Part shown: positions 56,302 to 64,000 of the stretch, piece by piece
Position numbering within the stretch: position 1 is the stretch's first letter
How the letters are laid out: the number at the start of each line of letters is the position of its first letter
Source of the DNA: Pycnococcus provasolii
Taxonomy: Eukaryota; Chlorophyta; Pseudoscourfieldiophyceae; Pseudoscourfieldiales
Direction of reading: 5' to 3'
Assembly: GCA_049487715.1 (NCBI GenBank)
Contig: CP150554.1
Coordinates: 62,001-126,000, forward strand
DNA: 64,000 nucleotides
Notes under the pieces: generated by a model
Seen by the model: only the letters and a program-made list of their open reading frames with translations
Database searches by the model: none
Told to the model about the DNA's origin: nothing
Made by a program: the position numbers and the translations under genes

Positions 56302-57297
56302 TTATGCGAATGGTCTCCTGTGAGATGCGACTGGCATCTTGGCGCGCGTCGATGCGAGTGTTTCAGGTGTAAGGTTCACCACCACCGCTCCGACGAAGGC
56401 GCCTTCGACGCTCTCCTCGTCGTTCACCTTCTCCGCATCAGGCGTTGGCGCCGTGAGCATGTCCTCTTCGAGTGGTACGAGCGTCGCATCTTCTGGCACC
56501 ACCGGAGTCTTGTTTGATGCGCCGCCCAGGTCCGCGACAACGGCACCCCACGGGTCGATGATGATCGAGTGTCCGTAGCTGAGTCGCTTGCCCGGCCAGT
56601 GCCGCCCAACCTGAGCCGCGGCGACCATGAAGCACTGATTTTCGATCGCACGGCTGCGCAGCAGGGCGTGCCAGTGTGCGCGTCCCGTCGGCACCGTGTA
56701 CGCGGACGGCGCCGTGAGCACGTCCGCACCTTTCTCGAAGCGAAGGCGCTGGAACAGGTACGGGAATCGCATATCATAGCAGATGGCGAGTCCCAGACTT
56801 CCCATGGGGGTTTCGGGTACGACGTTCGCCTGGTTAGGATCACCAGGATTTGTGAAAGAGCTCTCGAGAAGCTTTGGCCCGCCGGTGGCGCTGAGGTCGA
56901 CATCGAATAGGTGAATCTTGCGGTAAACGGAAGCCACCTGTCCTTGTGGGTCGATGAGCACGTGGCTGTTGTTCACCTTATTTTTCGGCGGGTCAGAGCC
57001 TTCCATCGGAACACCGCTGTCCTCCTGCACGCCTCCCAGCGACAGCCAGACGCCGTGCTCCTTCGCCAACGACGCGTACGGCGCGACGAGCGACGCCGGG
57101 TCGCTCGCGGACATGGACGTCGCGTGTCCGTTCGACTCGCCCGGGAAGGTTCCCATGAAGCAGCAATTCTCGGGGAGGAAGATGATCTGAGAGCCGAGAT
57201 GAGCGCACTTCGCGACTAAAGACGATGACGCGCGCAGATTCTCCGACGCTGAGCACGTCGTGCGCAGCTGGCAGAGGGCGACTTGAGTCATTGCCAT
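56302..57297 (-). CDS. NIT1-type deaminated glutathione amidase (carbon-nitrogen hydrolase)
   Basis: 331 residues from ATG 57297 (MAMTQVALCQL); the frame upstream starts at GTG and is not used. The catalytic triad of the nitrilase superfamily is visible: Glu43 (IIFLPENCCF), Lys127 (SVYRKIHLFD) and Cys173 (GLAICYDMRFP). YRKIHLFDVD and SAYTVPTGRAHWHALLRSRAIENQ identify the NIT1 branch. NIT1 removes the amide of deaminated glutathione, a metabolite-repair reaction. A C-terminal extension of about 40 residues with a Glu/Asp stretch is extra. Probably cytosolic. Confidence 0.93.
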   Translation of the reverse strand: MAMTQVALCQLRTTCSASENLRASSSLVAKCAHLGSQIIFLPENCCFMGTFPGESNGHATSMSASDPASLVAPYASLAKEHGVWLSLGGVQEDSGVPMEGSDPPKNKVNNSHVLIDPQGQVASVYRKIHLFDVDLSATGGPKLLESSFTNPGDPNQANVVPETPMGSLGLAICYDMRFPYLFQRLRFEKGADVLTAPSAYTVPTGRAHWHALLRSRAIENQCFMVAAAQVGRHWPGKRLSYGHSIIIDPWGAVVADLGGASNKTPVVPEDATLVPLEEDMLTAPTPDAEKVNDEESVEGAFVGAVVVNLTPETLASTRAKMPVASHRRPFA

Positions 57298-57415
57298 ATT
57301 TGACCAGTCATCGGATGGGAAAGGATGCCCCAAAGGATTCGTAACCGTCGGATGTCGGAGGAAGAAGTGAAACAAAAGAGGTTCGAAAATAAATAACACG
57401 AGTAACAGCCAACAG

Positions 57416-57443
57416 AACCCCTAACCCTAACCCTAACCCTAAC
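57416..57443. repeat. Telomere-like CCCTAA array
   Basis: Four units, about 120 bp upstream of the NIT1 start. Confidence 0.9.
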
Positions 57444-57529
57444 ACACGACCTAATCCTAATACTGATCTAAAGGTTTGCGGAGATTCCAGTCGTTACTTA
57501 CATGGTATTTTTCTTTTTTAAGCTATTCC

Positions 57530-60217
57530 TTAGTCCCCAAGCGGATGAGCGGACGGCTCGCCCAGCTCGCCCAGCGTTGAGCCCACGTCGTGCGTCTTCG
57601 CGTACATCTCACCGCGAGTCTCCACGCAACGGGCCATCGTCTTCGACGAACGACCAATCACGTCAGCCTGGAAGTAATTCGAGATGCTCGACGTGAAGGG
57701 CGCAGTCGACGCCTTGCTAGATCCCTTGCTGGCGGCGTACGTGCTGCCATTCAGCCAGATGGTTGACTGCTGAACGGAGTCCACGGAGGCGAACGTAGGC
57801 GAAACCTCGGCCATACGGACGCGAAGGCCGTCGACGTCGTCGTAGGGAAGGGCAAGTCCAGCAACCTCGCTCAGAGCACGCACAACCTCCCAGTCCTCCC
57901 GCGCACTTCCCGGCGGCGGCACTGCACGCTTCGTCCTCTGCACGCGTCCCTCGGTATTGACGTACGTTGCACCCTTCTCCGTGTACGCGGCGCCAGGCAG
58001 CACCACGTTCGCGCGGGCTGCTCCGGCGTCGCCGTGGTGGCCCTGGTAAACGACAAATGCATCCTCGGGGATGGACGCGAGCGTCGCCTCGTCGTCGGCA
58101 TTCATAAGGTAGACGAATCCAGGAGCCGTGGCCACGTCAGCCTTGGGTCCCGGAACGAAGCCAAGGTCGAGTGCGGCAACCCGCCCCGCGCACTCGTGAA
58201 GCACGTTGTACCCATTCCAATCTCCCGAAACACATCCCACGTCGTTTGCCAGCTGCACGCACTTCGACAGCACGCCGTACGCGTCGGGCCGTGAGAGCAC
58301 GTGAGCGCCAACGATGATGGCAGGCTTTGACGCGCCATCGAGAACGGCGCGGAACGCACTCGCGCCCGACAGCAGGTCGTCGATAGCCTTCGCGGAGTCG
58401 CCAAGGTCCTTCTTTGGGTACGTCAGGTCAACGTCAGGTCCCACGGAGGCCACGGGCACGCAGTCGTACACGGCGGAGCGGCGCAGCCTAGAGTTCAGCA
58501 GCGGCGCCTCCTTTCTCAAGTCCGTGCCGACGAGCAGAATTGCGTCAGCCTCCTCGATGCGCTCGAGCGTGGAGTTGAATACATAGCTGCTGCGAACGTC
58601 GGCAGCGTCGCTGCTCGGGGTGACACCCTCAACCTGAAGGTTCTGCCCGTCGTACATTGCCATGAGGTCCTTGAGCGCGCAGATGCTCTCGGCGTCCGCG
58701 AGCTTGCCCGCCACTGCCATGAGCTTCGTCGACGGCGTCGAGCGAAGGCCATGCGCGGCCGCCTCGAGCGCATCCTTCCACGTCGCCTTGCGCAGGGGTG
58801 CACCCTTCTCGCCGCGAACGTACGGTGCGTCGAGACGCTGCCGCCTCAGGCCGTCGTACGAGAAGCGTCCTCGGTCTCCGATCCACTCCTCGTTCACGGA
58901 CTCGTTGAGGCGAGGCACGATACGCATCACCTCGTGCCCTCTCGCATCGACGCGGATGGACGCGCCAATGCCGTCGGTGGCGTCGACGGACTCCGTCGGA
59001 CGCAGCTCCCACGAGCGCGCGGTGAATGCGTACGGCTTTGACGTGAGCGCGCCGACGGGGCAGAGGTCGATAACGTTCCCGCTCATCTCGCTCGTCAGCG
59101 CCTTTTCGAGGTACGTGCCGATCTCCGCGCTTCCTCCACGCCCAGTCACGCCGAGGTCGTGCACACCTGCCACCTCCGTGGCAAAGCGCACGCAGCGCGT
59201 GCAGTGGATGCACCGCGTCATGACCGTCTTGACGAGAGGTCCGAGGTTCTTGTCCTCGACGGCACGCTTCTCCTCGACGAAGCGCCCACGATCACTTCCG
59301 TACGCCATGGACATGTCCTGAAGGTCGCACTCACCACCTTGGTCGCAGATGGGGCAGTCGAGAGGGTGGTTCGCGAGGAGGAACTCCATGACGCCCTCTC
59401 GCGCCTTCTTGACGAGCGGTGTTTCCGTGTGGATTTGCATACCTGGCATGATGGGCATCGCGCAGCTGGCGACGGGCTTTGGGCTTTTCGTCACCTCGAC
59501 GAGGCACATGCGGCAGTTTCCTGCGATGGAGAGTCGCTGGTGGTAGCAGAATCGCGGCACGTCCACTCCCGCGGCGTCGCACGCCTGCATGACGCTGACA
59601 CCCTTGGGCACTTGCACGCTCTCACCGTTGACGAACACCTATTGGTGGAGAAACAAAAAGGGGTTGAGTTGAAGTGGTGTGAGCGAAGAAGGCTTTGAAA
59701 CGACGTCGCTATTTTTTTTTGTTTTTTTTCTCTCTCTCTCGTGTCTGAGTGAAGTCCCAAAAGAATTGTCCAGGTATTCCTGAATGCCTTTGTTTACGTC
59801 ACGCCAGCGCGTCCGCACTTACCACAAGCAGACACTCAACTCAACACCCCCTCCCTCGCCGGCCCATTTAAAGTCCCGTCGCCCCAAGAAGACGCAGGAA
59901 GACGCAAAGCCAACGCAACGCAAAGCAAGAAGGCCCAACCCAACCCAACAACCCAAGCCAATACAACAAGAAAACAAGCCACAAACCACAAGCCAACGTG
60001 AACGTGAACGTACCTCAACCGGCGGTGGTTCTTCCGGTGCGACCGCTGCAGCAGCTGCAGGTGTCGCTGACGACGCCGAAGACGACGCTGACGAAGACAA
60101 CGTACGCACAAGTGCATTATTATGGATCGCCCCAAGAAGAGGTGCTGTGGATCCTCCAACAAGGAGGGAGAGGGACGATGCACGACGCACACTGTACCAC
60201 ATGGAGGCGACGGACAT
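57530..60217 (-). CDS. NDUFS1: Mitochondrial complex I 75 kDa subunit (NDUFS1/NuoG), two exons
   Basis: Coding exons 60014-60217 and 57530-59638 (minus strand) join in phase 0 for 770 residues. Exon 1 encodes only the first 68 residues, a mitochondrial presequence (MSVASMWYSVRRASSLSLLV). Exon 2 opens with VFVNGESVQVPKG. Iron-sulfur ligands are in CYHQRLSIAGNCRMC, HPLDCPICDQGGECDLQ and CIHCTRCVRFA. Further on come the molybdopterin-like domain segments (LDCPICDQGG, VNEEWIGDRGRFSYDGL). It carries electrons from NADH through clusters N1b, N4 and N5. The ATG at 60217 is first after the upstream gap. Confidence 0.95.
59639..60013 (-). other. Intron between presequence and mature part of NDUFS1
   Basis: 375-bp GT-AG intron, donor GTACGTTCAC, acceptor CACCAATAG preceded by a T/C-rich stretch. 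Without it, exon 2 would start at a GTG codon. Confidence 0.9.
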
Positions 60218-60591
60218 GACGCTGACGCGTGAGAAAAAAACCCTCTTCCGAGTGGAATAATTAATGTTGCGTCAAAAGGCGTCGTCACCCACCTGGGGCC
60301 TTGGCAGGGATCCCATGGATGGATGCAAGGCTTCTTCGGGATCCTCTCTGAAACGGAAACAAATAACTAGTAGGGAAAACACTCTTGAAAAACCTGTCTT
60401 TTGGGGGTTTGGGTTTGTTGGTTTGGGGGTTGTTGGTTTGGGGGTTGGGTTTGGGTTTGGGGGTTGGGTTTGGGGGTTGGGATTTTCCATTCCTCAGTGA
60501 CCTTCCTCAGTGGCTCAGGGTTGCGGCGCCGACGTCCATTTCAACATTTCCGCAGTTTCTTTTATTGTATTTCACAAAAGTACGTCAAGCA
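60218..60591. promoter_or_regulatory. Divergent promoter NDUFS1 / BCD1 with G-rich repeat
   Basis: 374 bp. 60396-60482 is TTTGGGGGTTGGG-type repeat, capable of G-quadruplex formation and similar to telomere-like DNA in composition but not in unit. Confidence 0.6.
60396..60482 (+). repeat. G-rich (TTTGGG/TTGGGGG) repeat
   Basis: About 87 bp of GGG runs separated by TT or TTT. Confidence 0.9.
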
Positions 60592-61659
60592 ATGGACGAC
60601 AACATCGTTAATGATGTGTCTCCTGGGGTCCCTGCAGTAGCTGCTGTAGTGGACAAAAACCTTGACGTAGTTGATGTTGAAAACAACAAGGAGGAGGATG
60701 CCGATGAAGATGCCCTGGACGATGATCCTTCAGAAGGACAACCAGCATGTTTCTTATCACAACCACAGATTAAACCTCTATGCGAAATATGCCGATTGGA
60801 AACATACAAGTACACATGCCCCGCGTGCTTCATTAAAACGTGCTGTCTGACGTGCATCAACGCTCACAAAGCAACGACGAAATGCAACGGCAAGAGAAAT
60901 CGAGCAGAATATGCACCCATGGAATCCATGAATACAACAACACTCCTTAGTGACTACGCACTACTTGAAGAGTCCGCGAGGGCCGCGCAGAGAGCCAGGC
61001 GGACAGCGTCGGCGATGGCTGCAAGCGCGCCCAGACCCACGCTACCACCCGCGCTGCACCACCTGCAAAAAACAGCGGAAAAACACGGTGTCGACCTGTG
61101 CTTCATGCAGCCGGGCATGTCGCGGAGAAAAAATAACTCGACGCGTGTATACAACAATTCCAGTGGGGGTGGCGGTGGACGTCGCGGAGGGAGAGGCGGG
61201 GGACGTGGACGTGGAAGTGGCGGACGGGCGGGACGAGCTGCAGACGCTTCGGATTCCGCGCGAATCGAGTGGCACGTCGAGTGGCGATTCCAGGACGTCA
61301 AGGACACAAATGGAGACGTCGTCGTACGCGTCGACAACGCCGTGCCCGAAAACACAACCATGTTATCGGCACTGAACGCGCACGTATCGAGCGGCACGGA
61401 CGACGCACGCGTTCAAGGTGCCGCTGCGCGCGCGGAGCTCAAGTCGTACGCCGGCGAGAAACGAAACGTGCGCCTTCTGCTTGAGGGTCTGCTCGACGCG
61501 CCTTCCGCAGACGTTCACGTCGCGACTCCTGGAGGACCCGTTTTGTCGTCGCCCGTCGACGAGACGCGAACGCTGCGCGACGCGCTGAGTGGCCACCGCA
61601 TCGTCGAACATCCCGTCTTTTTCGTCTCCGTTGAGCGAGACACGTCTCCTCAGGACTAA
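60592..61659 (+). CDS. BCD1/ZNHIT6-like HIT-zinc-finger box C/D snoRNP assembly protein
   Basis: 355 residues from ATG 60592 (MDDNIVNDV); a TTG-led extension upstream translates the G-rich repeat and is rejected. The HIT zinc finger reads CEICRLETYKYTCPACFIKTC with C-x2-C, C-x2-C, C-x3-C and a final H-x3-C (about residues 60-95). After it, LLSDYALLEESARAAQRARR is the helix typical of BCD1. A Gly/Arg-rich RGG-like segment follows (GRRGGRGGGRGRG), then an HVEWRFQDV-containing C-terminal domain. BCD1 starts box C/D snoRNP assembly in the nucleus. The 3' element follows 21 nt after the stop. Confidence 0.85.
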   Translation: MDDNIVNDVSPGVPAVAAVVDKNLDVVDVENNKEEDADEDALDDDPSEGQPACFLSQPQIKPLCEICRLETYKYTCPACFIKTCCLTCINAHKATTKCNGKRNRAEYAPMESMNTTTLLSDYALLEESARAAQRARRTASAMAASAPRPTLPPALHHLQKTAEKHGVDLCFMQPGMSRRKNNSTRVYNNSSGGGGGRRGGRGGGRGRGSGGRAGRAADASDSARIEWHVEWRFQDVKDTNGDVVVRVDNAVPENTTMLSALNAHVSSGTDDARVQGAAARAELKSYAGEKRNVRLLLEGLLDAPSADVHVATPGGPVLSSPVDETRTLRDALSGHRIVEHPVFFVSVERDTSPQD

Positions 61660-61679
61660 GACCGTTCAATGAGTAATTG

Positions 61680-61730
61680 CTTGTACATTACTTTACCTTG
61701 TCCAACGGTCGTCTAGTTTGACCATTCAGC
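61680..61730 (+). repeat. Conserved 3'-flank element, copy D
   Basis: TTGTACATTACTTTACCTTG then TCCAACGGTCGTC and GACCATTC, sense with the BCD1 gene. Confidence 0.8.
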
Positions 61731-61776
61731 ATTTACCCAAAGGAGAAGAAGGGTTATTATTTACTGGCGTAACTAT

Positions 61777-62688
61777 TTAGGTACATATATACTTTTCGAG
61801 CTTGAATGCTGACATGTCGGAAGGTAATGCGCCCGGACGCTTCGTGATGGTTCCGTGGTGGACGCGAAACTTCGTCTCGTTGCGCACGTCCTCTGCATAC
61901 TTTTCCAGTGCGACGGAGACGGCGGTGAACGCGAGCGTGTACTGATGCAGGTCGTCTATGTGAACGATTTTCGACTCCTCTGTCTCACTTCCGTTCCCGA
62001 AGCTGAAAGGCGCTGTCGTGTCTGCCGGCTGAGCCCTGAACAGCACGTAGCTCTGACCTATGGCAGGCAAGTCGAGGTGTATGAACGGCGCGACTATGTC
62101 CACGTCGCACAGCGCTTCTTCTGCCGTCTCCCTTCTTGCCCCGTCCGCTGTCGACTCACCGAGCTCCATGAATCCGGCGGGTACCGTCCAGAGCCCCTTG
62201 CATGGTTCGTTGGCGCGCTTGACCAATAGGATCTTTTCGTACGAGTCGTCACATGCGACGATGGTTCCGACGACCATTTTCGGGTTGACGTAGTGCACTT
62301 GCGCACACGCGGAGTTCGTGCATACCGCCCTTAGTCGATCCTCCGTCGGCGGGATGGCTTGCATAGTGGGTGCGCCACATGACGCGCAGAATTTCACCCA
62401 AGGCGTACCTTTATCCCGCGTCGAGGATGATGAGGAGGAGGAGGATGCCGACACGACACAGGACCGCCTAAATGTACCATTACCACCACCATGATATGTT
62501 ACTGTGCGTCTTCTTCTGTCACCACACAAATGCTGCACACACGTACTATTAATAGTACTAAGTGATAAAGGGTCTCTCCCAGGTGGGAGACCACCACGTG
62601 AGGACCAGCCCGCACATGGTGTTTTCAGCTTCATGAGCCTACCCAGACGGGCGTGGTGGTGCGGATCCAGATGGCGCGCGAGCATCAT
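61777..62688 (-). CDS. NUDX23-like Nudix hydrolase, plastid
   Basis: 303 residues from ATG 62688 (MMLARHLDPHH). Residues 1-95 look like a plastid presequence, rich in Arg, Ser and Cys. A zinc-ribbon-like part (FCASCGAPT, CTNSACAQVHY) precedes the Nudix fold. The Nudix box is GFMELGESTADGARRETAEEA. Residues after it (PFIHLDLPAIGQSYVLFRAQ) fit the plant NUDX23 group, which hydrolyses FAD and ADP-ribose in plastids. The poly(G) run upstream (62713-62733) is C-rich on this gene's sense strand, 25 nt before its ATG. Confidence 0.87.
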   Translation of the reverse strand: MMLARHLDPHHHARLGRLMKLKTPCAGWSSRGGLPPGRDPLSLSTINSTCVQHLCGDRRRRTVTYHGGGNGTFRRSCVVSASSSSSSSSTRDKGTPWVKFCASCGAPTMQAIPPTEDRLRAVCTNSACAQVHYVNPKMVVGTIVACDDSYEKILLVKRANEPCKGLWTVPAGFMELGESTADGARRETAEEALCDVDIVAPFIHLDLPAIGQSYVLFRAQPADTTAPFSFGNGSETEESKIVHIDDLHQYTLAFTAVSVALEKYAEDVRNETKFRVHHGTITKRPGALPSDMSAFKLEKYICT

Positions 62689-63845
62689 GATGACGGGAAG
62701 AATGTGGAAAATGGGGGGGGGGGGGGGGGGGGGAACGAAATCAAAATCTAGGGTTACAGAGAAACCCTAACATATGATCCAAACTGTGCCCTCGAGCAAA
62801 CTTCCCGTTACGAGGTTGATTCAGCGTCGCTGTGAACCCCTAAACTCGCGAGGAAGGGATACTGTACGTTTGAATTGCTTGCAGGCAGTAAAGTAAACTT
62901 AGTAAAGTGTACACTGCACCGTGTACATTGGCACTATTGTGTTGTTTTTGTGAAAAAAAAAATGCGCCAAAACACAACTCCTGAAAACATGAAAAAAACA
63001 TGAAAAAAACATGAAAAAAAAATGGTTTTTTTGCGTTGCAAAAATCTGCGCTTGACGAAGGACTTACGACGAGAAGCGTCCCTAGATTAAAGATTAAAGT
63101 GGCGCAGCAGGTCGGCGGCACAGTAAGGAAATCTGAAAATCCTCTGCATGCCTTTTATCCTGCGAGTTCGCGCCTTCTCGTCGCCGTTCGATAGACTATC
63201 GATATCGATCGATGATGGCGCATTTTCGCATTTTCTTACGATTGCCGATGGCGATTGAGATTGAGATTCGAGACGCTTGACGCATGACGCTCGCGAGATC
63301 GAGATGCCACCGAGTCACCGACATGCATCATCGCCACCACCACAGGACACGGAGACAGACCCTCGTCCCTCCCATGCATCGCGGCCGACCCACCCACGGG
63401 TCCCGCGATAAACAGGGCATGGCACATCATCGCAACGCATCGCCCTCCCATTGGAGGTTGCGTGCGCTAGGAACTACGTCTCCGTCGCTCAAACATCGCT
63501 CAAACAAACATCGTCGCGACGATCCCGACAACTCGCAAAAACGATCCGTCGAAAGTCGAAAACCGCAGCTTAAGGCGCCAAGGGACGGTTCGAGCGAAGG
63601 TTTCGACACCTACATACTCGAGGCCGGCCCCTTGCAGTTTTCTTGCTTGAAAGCTGTTCTTGGGCCCTTCCCAGTTACTGCGTTGCGTGTACAACACCAC
63701 ACCACCTTGTAGATACACACGCGAGTCCCTTGGAGCCTTATTATCTCCGCCATCACATTGTGTCGTGCCCCGCTGGTGGTCCCGTCCCGGCCTGCACTTA
63801 TTAGGGCAAACCTCGGGGAGTGAGTGGCGAGTGGCCCCTGTAGTC
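62689..63845. promoter_or_regulatory. 1.16-kb divergent gap with poly(G) and A-rich repeat
   Basis: 21 G at 62713-62733, a short telomere-box (62749-62771), and three near-repeats of ACATGAAAAAA (62985-63020). The rest is GC-balanced with no coding pattern. Confidence 0.5.
62713..62733. repeat. Poly(G) tract, 21 nt
   Basis: Unbroken G run 25 bp upstream of the Nudix gene start. Confidence 0.95.
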
Positions 63846-64000
63846 ATGGTGGACACTCCGCCCGTGCCTGCGTCGGGAGGCCTGCTGCGCGAAGGCGCCG
63901 TCGTCGCGCTGCGCGGCGCTGGTGGACGCGTGTATCGCGTGCGCCGGCCAGCTGGGGAGTCGGCGGCGTCGCCAAGGGGGGGCGACGAAGACGACGCTGC
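63846..64000 (+). CDS. Start of a gene cut by the window edge
   Basis: An open frame from ATG 63846 reaches the edge with no stop: MVDTPPVPASGGLLREGAVV, followed by an Arg/Gly/Asp-rich stretch. GREGAVVALRG-like starts (here LLREGAVVALRGAGGRVYRV) recall the N-terminal fold of TRM6-type tRNA methyltransferase subunits, but 51 residues are too few to decide. GC-rich third positions support coding. Confidence 0.5.
   Translation, partial: MVDTPPVPASGGLLREGAVVALRGAGGRVYRVRRPAGESAASPRGGDEDDA

Noticed and set aside
60385-60591. N-terminal extension of BCD1
   Set aside because: Begins at TTG and translates the G-rich repeat; the conserved protein starts at ATG 60592.
63284-63712. Plus-strand 142-codon open frame
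   Set aside because: His/Arg-rich, no conserved look and an overlapping antisense frame of similar length.

Overview
This window is nuclear DNA from a small photosynthetic eukaryote, most likely a compact-genome green alga (prasinophyte-like). The evidence is a nuclear plant-type ferredoxin and cytochrome c6 with transit peptides, a plastid ObgC GTPase, a PnsB3-like 2Fe-2S protein, malonyl-CoA synthetase of the plant AAE13 type, a NUDX23-like Nudix enzyme, cytosolic ribosomal protein uS19 and a mitochondrial complex I 75 kDa subunit. Three GT-AG introns can be placed, and all begin with GTACGTT. No species is claimed. No rRNA, tRNA, CRISPR array, transposase or viral gene was recognised.

Layout: 1-14 kb holds a ParA-type ATPase (cut by the window edge), a secreted saposin-like protein, a 2279-residue trithorax/ATX-like SET protein, ObgC and RPS15. 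14-30 kb holds a PDZ-ferredoxin protein, a BSD protein with a very long AKADAE repeat, AAE13, the polyadenylation factor Pfs2/FY, a two-Tudor protein, cytochrome c6 head-to-head with a nuclear ccsA, a DoxX-like protein and an epsin. 29-44 kb holds a coiled-coil membrane protein, a 58-bp minisatellite, a membrane-anchored solute-binding protein whose halves are circularly permuted, an unrecognised zinc-ribbon-like gene, a DUF6492-like glycosyltransferase, a myristoylated CDK-like kinase, ribosomal protein L16 and ferredoxin. 44-64 kb holds a GT29 sialyltransferase-like gene, a GST, a dynein-stalk/OmpA fusion, an Orn/Lys/Arg decarboxylase, a plastid-type unknown, a small tail-anchored protein, an AlgH protein split by a poly-Asp insert, NIT1, complex I 75 kDa, BCD1, a Nudix hydrolase and the start of one more gene.

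Most neighbours are on opposite strands, so the region is largely a chain of divergent promoters and convergent 3' ends. Interstitial telomere-like CCCTAA arrays sit almost only in promoter gaps, never in convergent gaps. A separate element of about 45 bp (core GTCCAACGGTCGTC) lies just after the stop codon of four unrelated genes, always in the sense direction. These two patterns look like a positional regulatory vocabulary. The most unusual proteins are the permuted solute-binding protein, the dynein-stalk/OmpA fusion and the SET protein carrying a RAMA-like domain. Functional links: cytochrome c6 with its heme-attachment factor ccsA; ferredoxin with the PDZ-ferredoxin protein; the SET protein and the two-Tudor protein as chromatin factors.
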